DNA of 55,465 nucleotides from Elusimicrobiota bacterium (GCA_016218495.1 JACRDU010000021.1:1-55465); one strand, 5' to 3'; positions 36,672 through 45,401 are shown, counted from the stretch's first letter. Notes: generated by a model from the letters alone, not told the origin. Program-made: numbers and translations.

Positions 36672-38221
36672 GCGGGGCCCGCGGGCAGGGTGACGACGAA
36701 CACGCTGCCCCGCTCCGGGCCGGGCTCGATGCGCACCGAGCCGCCGAGCCGCTCGAGCACGCGCTTGACGAAGGTCAGGCCCAGCCCCCAACCGTCCACC
36801 TGGCCGGTGAAGGAGGCGTCGATCTGGTAGAACTTGTCGAAGACCCTCTCGCGCTGCTCGGGGGGGATGCCCGGGCCGTCGTCGGCGACGCGCAGCTCCA
36901 CGACGCCGGCCGCGGCGGCGGCCGTGACGGAGACCGACGGAGGCTTCTCCTTCGAGAACTTGATGGCGTTCTCGACGAGGTTCTTGACGACGTCGCGTAC
37001 GAGCGAGGCGTCCCCCAGCGGCTTGAGGGAGGCGTCGACGTCGCCGCCGACCCTGGCGTCCCGCTCCAGGATCCAGGGCTCCAGCGCCTCGACGGCCTGC
37101 TGCACGGAGGCCGCCAGGTCGAAGGGCTGGGCCTGCACGCCGGGCTCCCCGAGCTGCTCGAGCACGGTGAAGTTGAGGAGCTTCTCGACGAGCAGGGCCA
37201 GCTTCTGGCCCTGGGTGAGGATGGTCCTGAGCGACGAGGCCAGGAAGGCCGACTGCGGCTGCTTCTTCGCGTCCTCGTAGAGGAGCTGGGAGTAACCGTT
37301 GATGGAGGAGAGCGGGGTCTTGAGCTTGTGGGAGATCAAGGACAGGAAGTTGCGCTTGAGGCTCTCTTCGCGGCGTTCCTCGGTGACGTCGCGGAACACG
37401 ACCACGCGCCCTTTGACCGCGCCGGTCTGCGCGTCGCGTATGACGGAGGCCGTCCCCGCGAGGACGAGCGGCATCGGGTGGTCGCGCACGGCCTCGAAGG
37501 GGGTCAGCGCCGAGCCCGACGAGGTCAGCTCGGCGAGCGGAGGGGTGACCGCCATCCCCTCCAGCGCGGCTTCGAGCCGGAGCGATTCCCCGAGGAAGCG
37601 GCGCGCCGCGGCGTTGGCGGCGAGGACCCCGCCCCGCCCGTCCGTGAGGAGCGCGGCGTCCCGGATCTCGTTGAGCAAAGTGTCGAGGGTCTCGTTGCGC
37701 TCCTTGAGCGAGGCGAAGAGGCGCGCGTTCTCGATGGCCACGCCGGCTTGGGAGGCGAAGGCCTCGAAGACGCGCAGGTCGGTGAAGGAGAAGTCGCCGC
37801 CGACGCGGTTGATGGCCTCCACGACGCCGATGCAGTCCCCTTTCAGTATGATGGGGGCGGCCAGGATGGAGCGGGTCACGAAGCCGGAGTCCTTGTCCAC
37901 CTTCGAGGTCCAGCGCGGGTCCTTGCGCACGTCGTTGATGATCATCGGGGAGGCGGTCTGGGCCACGGCGCCCACGATGCCCACGCCCTTCTTGAAGCGC
38001 AGCTTGGCCAGCGCCGGGTCCAGGCCCAGCGCGATGTGGAAGTAGAGCTCGTCGGTGGCGGGGTCGACCAGGAACAGCGAGGCCGTCTCCGCGTTGACGA
38101 CCCGGGCCGCCAGCTGCATGACGGTGGTCAAGAGCTCCTGGAGGTCGATCTTGGAGGAAAGCAGCCGTCCGACCTCCAGCAGGAGCTCGAAGTTCTCGGA
38201 TTGCTGCTCGACGGAACCCAT
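36668..38221 (-). CDS. Soluble sensor histidine kinase (GAF-PAS-HisKA-HATPase)
   Basis: The 517-residue protein has no membrane segment. A GAF domain (residues about 20-165; ETASLFLVDPATDELYFHIA, VVEAINRVGG) is followed by a PAS-like domain (about 180-280, DGRGGVLAANAAARRFLG). HisKA has the phosphoacceptor His in LISHKLKTPLSSINGY, and HATPase has NLVENAIKFSKEKP, DDGPGIPPEQ and GWGLGLTFVKR. No response regulator is adjacent. It heads a five-gene operon with 4-nt overlaps. The promoter region is shared with the divergent HEAT-repeat gene. Confidence 0.92.
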   Translation of the reverse strand: MGSVEQQSENFELLLEVGRLLSSKIDLQELLTTVMQLAARVVNAETASLFLVDPATDELYFHIALGLDPALAKLRFKKGVGIVGAVAQTASPMIINDVRKDPRWTSKVDKDSGFVTRSILAAPIILKGDCIGVVEAINRVGGDFSFTDLRVFEAFASQAGVAIENARLFASLKERNETLDTLLNEIRDAALLTDGRGGVLAANAAARRFLGESLRLEAALEGMAVTPPLAELTSSGSALTPFEAVRDHPMPLVLAGTASVIRDAQTGAVKGRVVVFRDVTEERREESLKRNFLSLISHKLKTPLSSINGYSQLLYEDAKKQPQSAFLASSLRTILTQGQKLALLVEKLLNFTVLEQLGEPGVQAQPFDLAASVQQAVEALEPWILERDARVGGDVDASLKPLGDASLVRDVVKNLVENAIKFSKEKPPSVSVTAAAAAGVVELRVADDGPGIPPEQRERVFDKFYQIDASFTGQVDGWGLGLTFVKRVLERLGGSVRIEPGPERGSVFVVTLPAGPA

Positions 38222-38229
38222 ATTAGGGA

Positions 38230-38239
38230 TAAAATAGCA
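38230..38239. promoter_or_regulatory. Shared divergent -10 region
   Basis: GGATAAAATAGCA reads TAAAAT rightward, 9 nt before the HEAT gene ATG. Leftward it reads TGCTATTTT, an extended -10 located 9 nt before the kinase ATG. Confidence 0.45.
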
Positions 38240-38244
38240 CGAAA

Positions 38245-39303
38245 ATGCGCCATGCCCGTCCGATAATCCTCGCCGCGGCCGCCGCCTGCGCCTGCGCCGG
38301 CCCTGGAGCCAAGGGGATGCCGTCCGACCGCCTGGCCGCCGGCCTCTCGGAGGTCCCGGCCGCGGAGCGCTTCCTGCGCATCGACGCCTTGGGCGCCCGC
38401 GGGGGGAAGGCCGCCGTGGCCGTCCTGGCCGCGCGGCTGGACCCCAAGCTCCCGGACCCGGCCGAGGCCGGGGCCCTGGTGCGGGCGCTGGGCCGAACCG
38501 GGCGCACCGAGGCCGTGGAACCCCTGCTCTCCCTGTGGGAGACCCTGCTGGCGCGCAAATTCCGCCTCTTCAGCCTCCCGCCGGAGCTGGAGTCCCTGCG
38601 CGCCGACATCGCCGGGGCCCTGGGGCTGCTCGCCGACATCAAGTCGGTGCCCGCCCTGCGCCGCGGCCTCATCGACGACGACCGGCGCGTGGCCGCCGCT
38701 TCGGCGGGGGCGTTGGCCGCCCTCGGCGACGCCGGGTCCCGGGCGCCGCTCGTTCGGCTGGCGGAGGGTCCGGACGCGGACGCGTCCCAGGCGGCCTTCG
38801 AGGCCCTGGGCCGCCGGGGCGGGTCGGAGGCCGAAGCGGCCTTGCGGCGCGGCCTGGAGGCCGAGGACACCCTGCGGCGGCCCGCCGCCGCCTACGGGCT
38901 GGCGCTGATGGGCCGCGTGGCGGGGACGCTGCGCCTGGAAGGCTTCCTCGAGGAGTCCCTCGAGCCCACCCGCGAGGGCGTCCTCGCCGCGCACTACCTG
39001 GGGCGGCTCGGCCGGGATGACGGGATGCGCTGGCTGGCCGCCGCGGCGGCCTCGGCCCCTTCGGATAAGCGTCTGCTGGCCATAGACGCCCTGGGGAAGG
39101 CGGGGCGGGAGGAGGGCGCCGAACCCCTGGCCGCGGCGGCCGGGGACGCCGACCCCGCCGTCAGGACATTGGCGGCCCTGGCCCTCGGGCGCCTCCCGGG
39201 CCGCCGGGCCGCCGACGCGCTCCGGGGGCTGGCCTCGGACGCCGACGCGGGCGTGCGCGCCGCGGCGCGCCGCGGCCTGGCCGCGCAAGGGGTCTCTGAG
39301 TAG
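38245..39303 (+). CDS. HEAT-repeat lipoprotein-like protein
   Basis: The 352-residue product has an N-terminal hydrophobic signal with two Cys (AAAAACACAG) that may be lipidated. The rest is about nine HEAT/PBS-lyase-type repeats: recurring DDDRRVAAASAGALAALGD, DADASQAAFEALGRRG, DPAVRTLAALALGRL and DAGVRAAARRGLAAQG. It is an alpha-solenoid for protein binding, probably in the periplasm. Its 3' end overlaps the next reading frame. Confidence 0.82.
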   Translation: MRHARPIILAAAAACACAGPGAKGMPSDRLAAGLSEVPAAERFLRIDALGARGGKAAVAVLAARLDPKLPDPAEAGALVRALGRTGRTEAVEPLLSLWETLLARKFRLFSLPPELESLRADIAGALGLLADIKSVPALRRGLIDDDRRVAAASAGALAALGDAGSRAPLVRLAEGPDADASQAAFEALGRRGGSEAEAALRRGLEAEDTLRRPAAAYGLALMGRVAGTLRLEGFLEESLEPTREGVLAAHYLGRLGRDDGMRWLAAAAASAPSDKRLLAIDALGKAGREEGAEPLAAAAGDADPAVRTLAALALGRLPGRRAADALRGLASDADAGVRAAARRGLAAQGVSE

Positions 39304-39865
39304 CCTGCTGCTGCTCGCCCTCCTCGCCTCCGGGACGGCCGCCGCGGCGCCCGCGGCGGTGTCGGTGTCGAGCGCGCCCGCCCAGGAGGAGGTCGAGCCC
39401 TTCGACGCGGCGAACTACCCCAAGGCCCTCATCGCCGAACAGCTCAAGAAGGAGCCCTGCGCCAAGCGCGGCGGCCCCTACGAGCTCAAGGACCTGCGCT
39501 TCGCCGCCGAGGTCCGCTGGCAGGGCGCCCTGCGCCCGGGCCCTGCCGCGAACATCGAGCTCATGAAGCGCTGGACGCGCGAGATCGGCGATCCCGAGGC
39601 CGCGGCGAAGTACGCGGAGGAGGCGACGGTGGTCGAAGGGCCCCGCCCGAGCTGGGTCTCGGTGCCGGAAGGCCTGCTCGCCTACCTGCAGATGGACCTG
39701 ATGGCGGGGGACCGGGTCCTGCTCTATCTGGTCCACGTCGGCTGCGCCGCGGGGGCCCCGGTCCTCGCCGTCGACGAGTACGAGGTCTTGGACCAGACCG
39801 AGCTGGAAGGGGCCGACGAGCTCATCTACGCTCCGTCCCCCGGGGCGGGGCGCTACCTCTTGTAG
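39296..39865 (+). CDS. Probable exported protein with unclear start codon
   Basis: The frame encodes a convincing signal peptide (SLLLLALLASGTAAAAPAA) followed by about 160 residues with FDAANYPKALIAEQLKKE, LKDLRFAAEVRWQG and LEGADELIYAPSPGAGRYLL. No family is recognised. No ATG, GTG or TTG occurs in frame before the signal peptide. The coordinates assume initiation at CTG 39296, inside the end of the HEAT gene. The first standard start is GTG 39359, after the signal sequence. Either a rare start codon is used or a small frameshift joins it to the HEAT gene. It converges with the CsgG-like gene (13-nt overlap). Confidence 0.55.
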   Translation: MSSLLLLALLASGTAAAAPAAVSVSSAPAQEEVEPFDAANYPKALIAEQLKKEPCAKRGGPYELKDLRFAAEVRWQGALRPGPAANIELMKRWTREIGDPEAAAKYAEEATVVEGPRPSWVSVPEGLLAYLQMDLMAGDRVLLYLVHVGCAAGAPVLAVDEYEVLDQTELEGADELIYAPSPGAGRYLL

Positions 39866-41136
39866 ACGGTGTAGACCCGGGCGTCCTCGGCCCAGGGCAG
39901 CCCGGACTCGTCGAGCGCCTTGATGACGGCGTTCCATTCGGGCCGGCCGCGCAGGAGCGCGTCGGCGTCGCCGTCGACGGCCAGCACGCGCAGCATCTCG
40001 ATGGAGTTGGAGCGGCCGGCTGGTAGCGCGGCGCGCATGCGGATGCCGGAGGCTTGCTGGGCCTCGTCGGGGAAGACCAGGGGCTTCGACGGCCCCGCCA
40101 GCGGGGCGGGGGTCCCCTCCGCCGGCCAGATGAGCTGGGCGCGGCCGTCGAAGTCGGCGCTGAACAGGTAGATGCGGGCGCTCTTGGCCACGGTCACTAT
40201 GGCGTGAGCCTCCTGGCCCTCGTTGAAGCGGTCCTGGTTGAGCATCAGCTCGGCCTTGAGGTCGCCCCCGCGGGCCGGCTTCAGGCAGGTCTCCAGCACC
40301 AGGCGGTGGCGCCCGCCCTTGCGCACCTCGTCTGAGACGGACTCGGCCTCGACCAGGCTGGAGCGCGTGGCCCGCAACACCTCCTCGAGCCGTCCCTGGA
40401 AGGCGCTCTCGGCGAAATCCGGGGTCTTCACCGCGTCGTGGCCGAGCAGGCGCGCGACGGCCTTGCGCCGCGCCAGCGCCAGGGCGGCGGCGTGCCCGGA
40501 GTCCTGGTCCTTGCCGGCCGGCACGTCGCCGCGCGCGCGGACCCAGCGGCAGCCGGAGACGCCCGGACGCTCGAGGAAGACCGCGTCGTCGTCGAGCTTC
40601 TCCTCCTCGAAGAACGCCGCGGCGGCCGCGTCCGTCGCGGCGGGCAGGCCGTAGAGGCGGCGCAGGGCGTCGTCGAGCTTGAGGGTCTGGCGGGAGGCCG
40701 CGTAGAGCGTGGCAGACTCGGTGGCGACGAGGCGCGCCTCGACGGCGGCCTCCTTGCCCTCCGGGGTCTCGATGCGGCCGACGACGAGGTACTTGGCGCC
40801 GCTGAAGCGCCCGACCTGCAGCGCGGCCTTGGGGTCGGTCAGGCCGGCCAGCCCGAGCTTGATCTCGGAGAGCATCCGGCTCAGGTAGGCGCGGTCCTGG
40901 ATGGAGACCTTGCCGGTCTTGAGCAGCTCCCGGCTCAGCGCCTCGGCCACGACCCGGCCCAGCTCGATGGGGCGGCCCGAGGCGTCCTCGAAGGGCATCA
41001 CCGCCACGGCGGCGCCGGGCTCGGGGACCTTGGCCGCCAGCTCGGCGGCGGCGCGCTCGGCCAGCTTCTCCAGCCGGTCGGCGGCGGCGGCGGGGACGGA
41101 GAGCAAGAGCAGGAGCGCGGCGCAGGAGCGCCGCAT
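39853..41136 (-). CDS. Exported CsgG/FlgO-like protein with C-terminal DUF4384-like domain
   Basis: The 427-residue product has a signal peptide (MRRSCAALLLLLSVPAAAA). An N-terminal domain like CsgG/FlgO follows (VAVMPFEDASGRPIELGRVV, then AEALSRELLKTGKVSIQDR and SGAKYLVVGRIE). A middle region carries two conserved-looking Cys. The C-terminal domain (LNQDRFNEGQEAHAIVTVAK, ARIYLFSADFDGRAQLIWP) resembles DUF4384. It is translationally coupled (ATGA) to the caspase-like gene, so the two products probably act together in the periplasm. Confidence 0.75.
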   Translation of the reverse strand: MRRSCAALLLLLSVPAAAADRLEKLAERAAAELAAKVPEPGAAVAVMPFEDASGRPIELGRVVAEALSRELLKTGKVSIQDRAYLSRMLSEIKLGLAGLTDPKAALQVGRFSGAKYLVVGRIETPEGKEAAVEARLVATESATLYAASRQTLKLDDALRRLYGLPAATDAAAAAFFEEEKLDDDAVFLERPGVSGCRWVRARGDVPAGKDQDSGHAAALALARRKAVARLLGHDAVKTPDFAESAFQGRLEEVLRATRSSLVEAESVSDEVRKGGRHRLVLETCLKPARGGDLKAELMLNQDRFNEGQEAHAIVTVAKSARIYLFSADFDGRAQLIWPAEGTPAPLAGPSKPLVFPDEAQQASGIRMRAALPAGRSNSIEMLRVLAVDGDADALLRGRPEWNAVIKALDESGLPWAEDARVYTVYKR

Positions 41137-42368
41137 CAGAAGCTCGGAGGGACGAAGACGGGGTCTTCCTGGCCGGAGGGGCGGGTGTTCTCGATCTCGC
41201 GGCGCCGCCGCTCCAGCTCGGCCTCGGCCTCGCGGCGCCGGCGTTCCTCGCGGGCCCGGCGCTCGGCGGCCTCGGCCTCGACGCGGCGGGCCTTCTCGGC
41301 GGCCTCGGCCTCGAGCCGGCGGTTCTTCTCGGCCATCTCCTTCTCGAGGGCCTCCTGCTTGGCCTTCATCCCGGCGCGCTCCTCGTCGAGCTTCTTCTGC
41401 TGCTCCTCCATCTTCTTCTTCTGGGCTTCGAAGGCGGCGGCGTCCTTCTCGGAGACCTTGGGCTTGGGGCCCTCGGCGCGCACGGAGGTGAAGTCGGCCA
41501 GCAGGAACTTGGAGGCGGCGTCCGGGCCTTCCTCGAGGGAGAGCTGGGGGGACTGGTCGACGTTGCGGGCCTTGGCGTCGTCCTCGACGCGGCTCTTGAG
41601 CGTCGCATAGATCTCGGAGAGCGTCTTCTTGCCCTCGCGCACGGCCTTCAGGAGGTGGTAGGTGAGCAGCCCGTGCCGGTACTCCGGGTTCGAGGCCGAG
41701 ATCTGGCTGCGCCGGGCGGCGGACAGGACGGCCAGCTTCGCCGAGGGCGGCAGGGCCTCGGGCCCCGACACGATCATCGGCCGCGCCCCTTCGGCCAGCA
41801 AGGTGCGGCCTTCGCCCTTCTTGCCCAGGCCCGAGAAGCAGGCGTCGAGGATGACGACGACCTCCTTGGCCGGGAGCTTGGCTAGGACCTCCTGGAGGCG
41901 GGTGACCGCATAGGCGGTGTCCTCGAGGTAGGTCGGGTCCCCGTCCCAGGGCACGAGGTAGGCCTTGCCGGTGCTGGGCTCGGGCGCGCCGTGGCCCGAA
42001 TAGTAGACCACCACGCGGCTCTCGGGCTTCACCTTGTTGGGGAGCCAGCGCTCGAGGACGCGCTTCATGTCTCCCGAGGTGGCCCGGTCGTCGGTGAGCA
42101 GCTCGATGTTGCGCGCCGGGTAGCCCATCGCCACCAGGTAGTCGCGCATCAGCTTGGCGTCTCCGGCCGAGTACTGCGAGGGCGGCGCGCTGCGGTACTT
42201 CTCCACGCCGATGATGACGGCGACGTCGTCCTCGTGGGCGGCCGTCTCGAAGGCCGGGACGATGTCGACCTCGGTGGGCTCGAACTCCGGCTCTTCGGAA
42301 GCGGCGCGGGCCGCCCCACCCCCCGCGAGGGTCAGGAGAGTCGCGAGGAGGAGGGTGGCCCGGCTCAT
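41136..42368 (-). CDS. Exported caspase-like (C14) peptidase with coiled-coil tail
   Basis: The 410-residue product has a signal peptide (residues 1-22), then a caspase/metacaspase p20-type domain (about 48-250) with catalytic H126 in VVYYSGHGAPEP and C177 in VVVILDACFSG. AVIIGVEKY precedes and QISASNPEYRHGLLTYHLLK follows. Residues about 300-395 are an extremely charged Glu/Lys/Arg coiled coil, and the tail ends QEDPVFVPPSF. It has catalytic residues intact and is predicted to act outside the cytoplasm. The TATACT box 6 nt upstream predicts a leaderless mRNA, and the CsgG-like gene follows with an ATGA overlap. Confidence 0.88.
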   Translation of the reverse strand: MSRATLLLATLLTLAGGGAARAASEEPEFEPTEVDIVPAFETAAHEDDVAVIIGVEKYRSAPPSQYSAGDAKLMRDYLVAMGYPARNIELLTDDRATSGDMKRVLERWLPNKVKPESRVVVYYSGHGAPEPSTGKAYLVPWDGDPTYLEDTAYAVTRLQEVLAKLPAKEVVVILDACFSGLGKKGEGRTLLAEGARPMIVSGPEALPPSAKLAVLSAARRSQISASNPEYRHGLLTYHLLKAVREGKKTLSEIYATLKSRVEDDAKARNVDQSPQLSLEEGPDAASKFLLADFTSVRAEGPKPKVSEKDAAAFEAQKKKMEEQQKKLDEERAGMKAKQEALEKEMAEKNRRLEAEAAEKARRVEAEAAERRAREERRRREAEAELERRRREIENTRPSGQEDPVFVPPSF

Positions 42369-42374
42369 GTCCTT

Positions 42375-42380
42375 AGTATA
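42375..42380 (-). promoter_or_regulatory. -10 box TATACT, leaderless-type
   Basis: TATACT on the reverse strand ends exactly 6 nt before the caspase ATG at 42368. It lies in the 16-bp gap after the barrel gene. Confidence 0.6.
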
Positions 42381-42384
42381 GCCG

Positions 42385-43179
42385 TTAGAAGATGAGATTC
42401 AAGCCCAGAATGTACCCGGTGGTGAGGTCGATGGCGCGCTGGTTGCGGAAGTTCGTGTCATCGAGCCGGGTCGAGATCTTCTGGAACTTGTAGCCGAACT
42501 TCCCCGAGAACGGGGCGTTCTGCGCCTTCCATGCCAGGCCCAGCTCGGCCGACTCGTAGGTCGCCGTGTCGTTGCGGGCCGTCGTCGTGTTGGGCGCCGG
42601 GTCGTACTTGACGCTCATGAAGCCGCCGGCGCCGTTGCCGTAGAGCGAGAAGCCCTTGCCCACCGGGGCGCTGCCCAGGATGCCGAAGGTCACGCCGTTG
42701 TAGAGGGTCTTCGAGGAGGCGATGGTCGTGGTGCCGTTCTTGCCCCCGAACTTCTGGGTGACGCCCTTATAGCCCATCGTCGCGCCGATCTGGGGCACGA
42801 ACATGAAGCCGAAGTTCCAGTCCACCTCCTGGCGGCTGGCGACCCAGTCCCAGGTGTCGGCCGCGCCGTTATGGATGTAGCGCGGGAACTTGTAGTCGGG
42901 GGTGACGAGGAAGCCCAGCGTGGTGAAGAAGCGCTTGATGCGCAGGGCCGCGGTGAAGTTCGAGGCGACGTTGCCGCCCTGGGTGACGGAGACGTTCTCG
43001 GCCCGGGTGGAGTTGTTGGCTCCGGCCGAGTGCGGGATGGCCGTCGTCCAGGAGTTGAGCCACATGTTGTAGCCCAACGACAGGTTGACGTCCTTGTTGC
43101 CGAGGATGGTCTCGGCGGCGCGCACGGGGGCGGCGGCTAGGGTGAGGGTCAAGGCGAGCAGCATGGCGATGGTTCTCAT
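42385..43179 (-). CDS. Small outer-membrane beta-barrel protein
   Basis: The 264-residue product has a signal peptide (MRTIAMLLALTLTLAAAPVRA). It then has alternating strands rich in Asn, Thr, Gly and aromatics (NLSLGYNMWLNSWTTAI, YGNGAGGFMSVKYDPAP, LGLAWKAQ, FGYKF), and ends in the barrel-type TTGYILGLNLIF. It resembles generic outer-membrane barrels without a specific family. Unlike its neighbours it has a long leader with a strong GGAGG ribosome-binding site and a TATACT at 43214-43219. The caspase gene follows 16 nt downstream. Confidence 0.75.
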   Translation of the reverse strand: MRTIAMLLALTLTLAAAPVRAAETILGNKDVNLSLGYNMWLNSWTTAIPHSAGANNSTRAENVSVTQGGNVASNFTAALRIKRFFTTLGFLVTPDYKFPRYIHNGAADTWDWVASRQEVDWNFGFMFVPQIGATMGYKGVTQKFGGKNGTTTIASSKTLYNGVTFGILGSAPVGKGFSLYGNGAGGFMSVKYDPAPNTTTARNDTATYESAELGLAWKAQNAPFSGKFGYKFQKISTRLDDTNFRNQRAIDLTTGYILGLNLIF

Positions 43180-43213
43180 GGGGGTGTTGTTCCTCCGTTA
43201 CTTCACTGGCCGG

Positions 43214-43219
43214 AGTATA
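43214..43219 (-). promoter_or_regulatory. -10 box TATACT with leader
   Basis: TATACT on the reverse strand lies 34 nt before the barrel ATG at 43179. A GGAGG site lies between, so this is a conventional led transcript. Confidence 0.5.
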
Positions 43220-43234
43220 CGAAAAACGGAGCGC

Positions 43235-44698
43235 TCAGAGTTCCATTCCCAGCGCCTCCGCCACGGCTTCGGCCACCTGCACGCGCGCGCGGCGCTTGTC
43301 GTCGGCCGGCACCAGCACCCAGGGGGCCCCGGCGGTGCCGGTCTTCTCCACCATCTCGGTTGCCGCGGCCTCGTAGCCGTCCCACTTGGCGCGGTTGCGC
43401 CAGTCCTCGGGGCCGATCTTGTACTGCTTGTAGGGCGTGAGCTCACGGTCCTTGAAGCGCTTGAGCTGCTCCTCGGGGGTGATGGCCAGCCAGAACTTGC
43501 GCACGATGGTCCCGGCCTCGGCCAGCTGCTCCTCGAAGTCGTTGATCTCCCCGTAGGCGCGCTTCCAGTCCGCCGGGGCGCAGAACCCCTCCAGGCGCTC
43601 GACGAGGACCCGTCCGTACCACGAGCGGTCGTAGACCGTCACGCGGCCGACGCGCGGCAGGCCGCGCCAGAAGCGCCACAGGTAGGGGTGCGAGCGCTCC
43701 TCGTCGCTGGGGGCGGCCGTCGAGACGACCCGGTAGAGCCGGGCGTCCATCGCCCCGGTCAGGCGGCGGATGGCGCCGCCCTTCCCGGCGGCGTCGGGCC
43801 CTTCGAAGACGAGGATCATCGAGCGGCCCTTCTTGCGCAGCTTGCGCGTCAGGGCTCCGATGCGCCCCTGCGCGGCCTCCAGGCGCTTCTCGTACTCCTT
43901 GTCCTTGAGCGGCCCCGGGTAGGTCAGCGCGCGCAGGATGTTGTTCTTGACCACGCGGGCCGGCGCGGCCTTGGCCTTGGCCGGCGTCGGCGCGTCCAAG
44001 CGCGCGCGCAGGGCGTCCAGGACCGCCCTGACGGCGCTCAGCGTGGCGTGGCGGCGGTCGGCGGCCTCGACCAGGGTCCACGGCGCCGTGCCGGTCGAGG
44101 TGCGGCGCAGGGCGCGCTCGCTGACGCCGCGGAAGCGGTCATAGCGCTTATGGAACTTCCAGTCGCGCTCGCTGACCCGCCAGCGCGTCTCCTTGTCCGC
44201 CGTCAAGGCCTTGAGGCGCCTCTTCTGCTCGGCCTTGGTGATGTGCAGCCAGAGCTTGACCAGGACGGCGCCCTCGGAGACCAGCATGCGCTCGAAGCGT
44301 TCGATGCGCTCCATCGCGGCGTCGAGCTCGGCGTCGGAAGTCTCCTTGAAGGCGCGCGCAACGATGGGGTCGGAGTACCACGAGCCCAGGAAGACCCCGG
44401 CCCGCCCGGCGGGCGGCAGCATGCGCCACCAGCGCCAGAAGTCCGGGCGCTCGGCTTCCTCGTCGGAAGGCAGCCAGGGGGCGTGGACCTCCACGCCCCG
44501 GGCGTCGAGCCATTCCAGCAGGGTGTTGACCAAGGTGGTCTTCCCGGCCGTCTCGACGCCGGAGACCAGGACGATGAGGGGGGACTTCGCCTCGGGCAGG
44601 CGCTTCTGGGCGGCCAGCAGGGCCGGCCGCAGGCGCTCCACCTCCTTCTTATAGGCGGCCTTGTCGACCGACGCTCCGATTTCGACGGCTTCGAACAT
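43235..44698 (-). CDS. Two-domain PPK2-family polyphosphate:nucleotide phosphotransferase
   Basis: The 487-residue product has two tandem PPK2 domains, the arrangement of class II polyphosphate:AMP phosphotransferase (PAP). The C-terminal domain has an intact Walker A (FEGPDAAGKGG) and the DRSWYGRVLVER lid/Walker B region. The N-terminal domain has a GVETAGKTT loop and a degenerate GSWYSDPIV, as expected if only the second domain is catalytic. It would use polyphosphate to phosphorylate AMP (or ADP). A TATGCT box and a GGGAGG ribosome-binding site precede the ATG. Confidence 0.92.
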   Translation of the reverse strand: MFEAVEIGASVDKAAYKKEVERLRPALLAAQKRLPEAKSPLIVLVSGVETAGKTTLVNTLLEWLDARGVEVHAPWLPSDEEAERPDFWRWWRMLPPAGRAGVFLGSWYSDPIVARAFKETSDAELDAAMERIERFERMLVSEGAVLVKLWLHITKAEQKRRLKALTADKETRWRVSERDWKFHKRYDRFRGVSERALRRTSTGTAPWTLVEAADRRHATLSAVRAVLDALRARLDAPTPAKAKAAPARVVKNNILRALTYPGPLKDKEYEKRLEAAQGRIGALTRKLRKKGRSMILVFEGPDAAGKGGAIRRLTGAMDARLYRVVSTAAPSDEERSHPYLWRFWRGLPRVGRVTVYDRSWYGRVLVERLEGFCAPADWKRAYGEINDFEEQLAEAGTIVRKFWLAITPEEQLKRFKDRELTPYKQYKIGPEDWRNRAKWDGYEAAATEMVEKTGTAGAPWVLVPADDKRRARVQVAEAVAEALGMEL

Positions 44699-44751
44699 GG
44701 GGCCTCCCTGCTGCGGTCAGCATAGCTCCGCGGGGGGCCGCAATGCCAGGG

Positions 44752-45342
44752 CTAACGCAGCCCGGAGGAGACGTCGGTGGGGGCGATGGGCGAGGGCCTG
44801 ATGTCGCCGGTCCTGAAGCCCGTGCCGCGCATGGACGGCTTCGCCCGCGCCGCGGCCCGCCGCCCCCGGCCCATCAGCCAGAGGCCGGACCCGGCTGGTG
44901 CGGGCAGGGCGTCCTGGGAGAGAGGGCGCGTCTCGATCTGACGGGGAGCGGGCTCCGGGATGACGGGCAGGGCGAAAGGCTCGGCCTGGGCGCCGGGCGG
45001 CAGCCCCAGGCCCGGAATCCCGTCCGAGCCGCCCAACTCGACGGGCTCGGCGGCCGGGCCGGCCCGACCGAGGTCGGCGATGCTCCCGGCGATGCGCTGC
45101 GTGGTGGAGGCGGCGGCACGCTCCATCCAGGCGGCCAAAGGGGACGCCCCCGCGATGGGAAGCGGCATCGGCGGGGCCAGTGGGAGGTCCAAGGGTCCCG
45201 TCGGGCGGTCCGACCCCAGGGCGGAGACGGCGGCGGGGAGCCAGCCGAGGAAGCCCCCCACGTCGCGCCGGGCCCATGACTCCAGGTTCGGCGCCTCGGC
45301 GGCACGGACGGTCAGGGCCAGGGCGGCCAGCAAGGACAGCAT
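44752..45342 (-). CDS. Proline-rich exported protein, unknown
   Basis: From the ATG at 45342 the 196-residue product has a signal peptide (MLSLLAALALTVRAAEA) and a Pro/Ala/Gly-rich, probably disordered body with no visible domain. The start is favoured over the upstream in-frame ATG (45390) because a TATGCT -10 box ends exactly 6 nt before it and the signal peptide then begins at residue 1. Confidence 0.55.
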   Translation of the reverse strand: MLSLLAALALTVRAAEAPNLESWARRDVGGFLGWLPAAVSALGSDRPTGPLDLPLAPPMPLPIAGASPLAAWMERAAASTTQRIAGSIADLGRAGPAAEPVELGGSDGIPGLGLPPGAQAEPFALPVIPEPAPRQIETRPLSQDALPAPAGSGLWLMGRGRRAAARAKPSMRGTGFRTGDIRPSPIAPTDVSSGLR

Positions 45343-45348
45343 CACCAC

Positions 45349-45354
45349 AGCATA
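45349..45354 (-). promoter_or_regulatory. -10 box TATGCT, leaderless-type
   Basis: TATGCT on the reverse strand ends exactly 6 nt before the ATG at 45342. Confidence 0.5.
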
Positions 45355-45382
45355 GCCCCCGGCGGGGGCGGGTGCCAGGGGG
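45355..45382. repeat. GC palindrome plus GGTGCCAGGGG, RAYT-end-like
   Basis: GCCCCCGGCGGGGGC (45355-45369) is a perfect 7-bp hairpin. It is followed by GGTGCCAGGGG, identical to the first 11 nt of the RAYT element's left end, in the gap between the proline-rich gene and sixA. Confidence 0.4.
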
Positions 45383-45401
45383 GAAGGCATGGAACCGGCG
45401 G

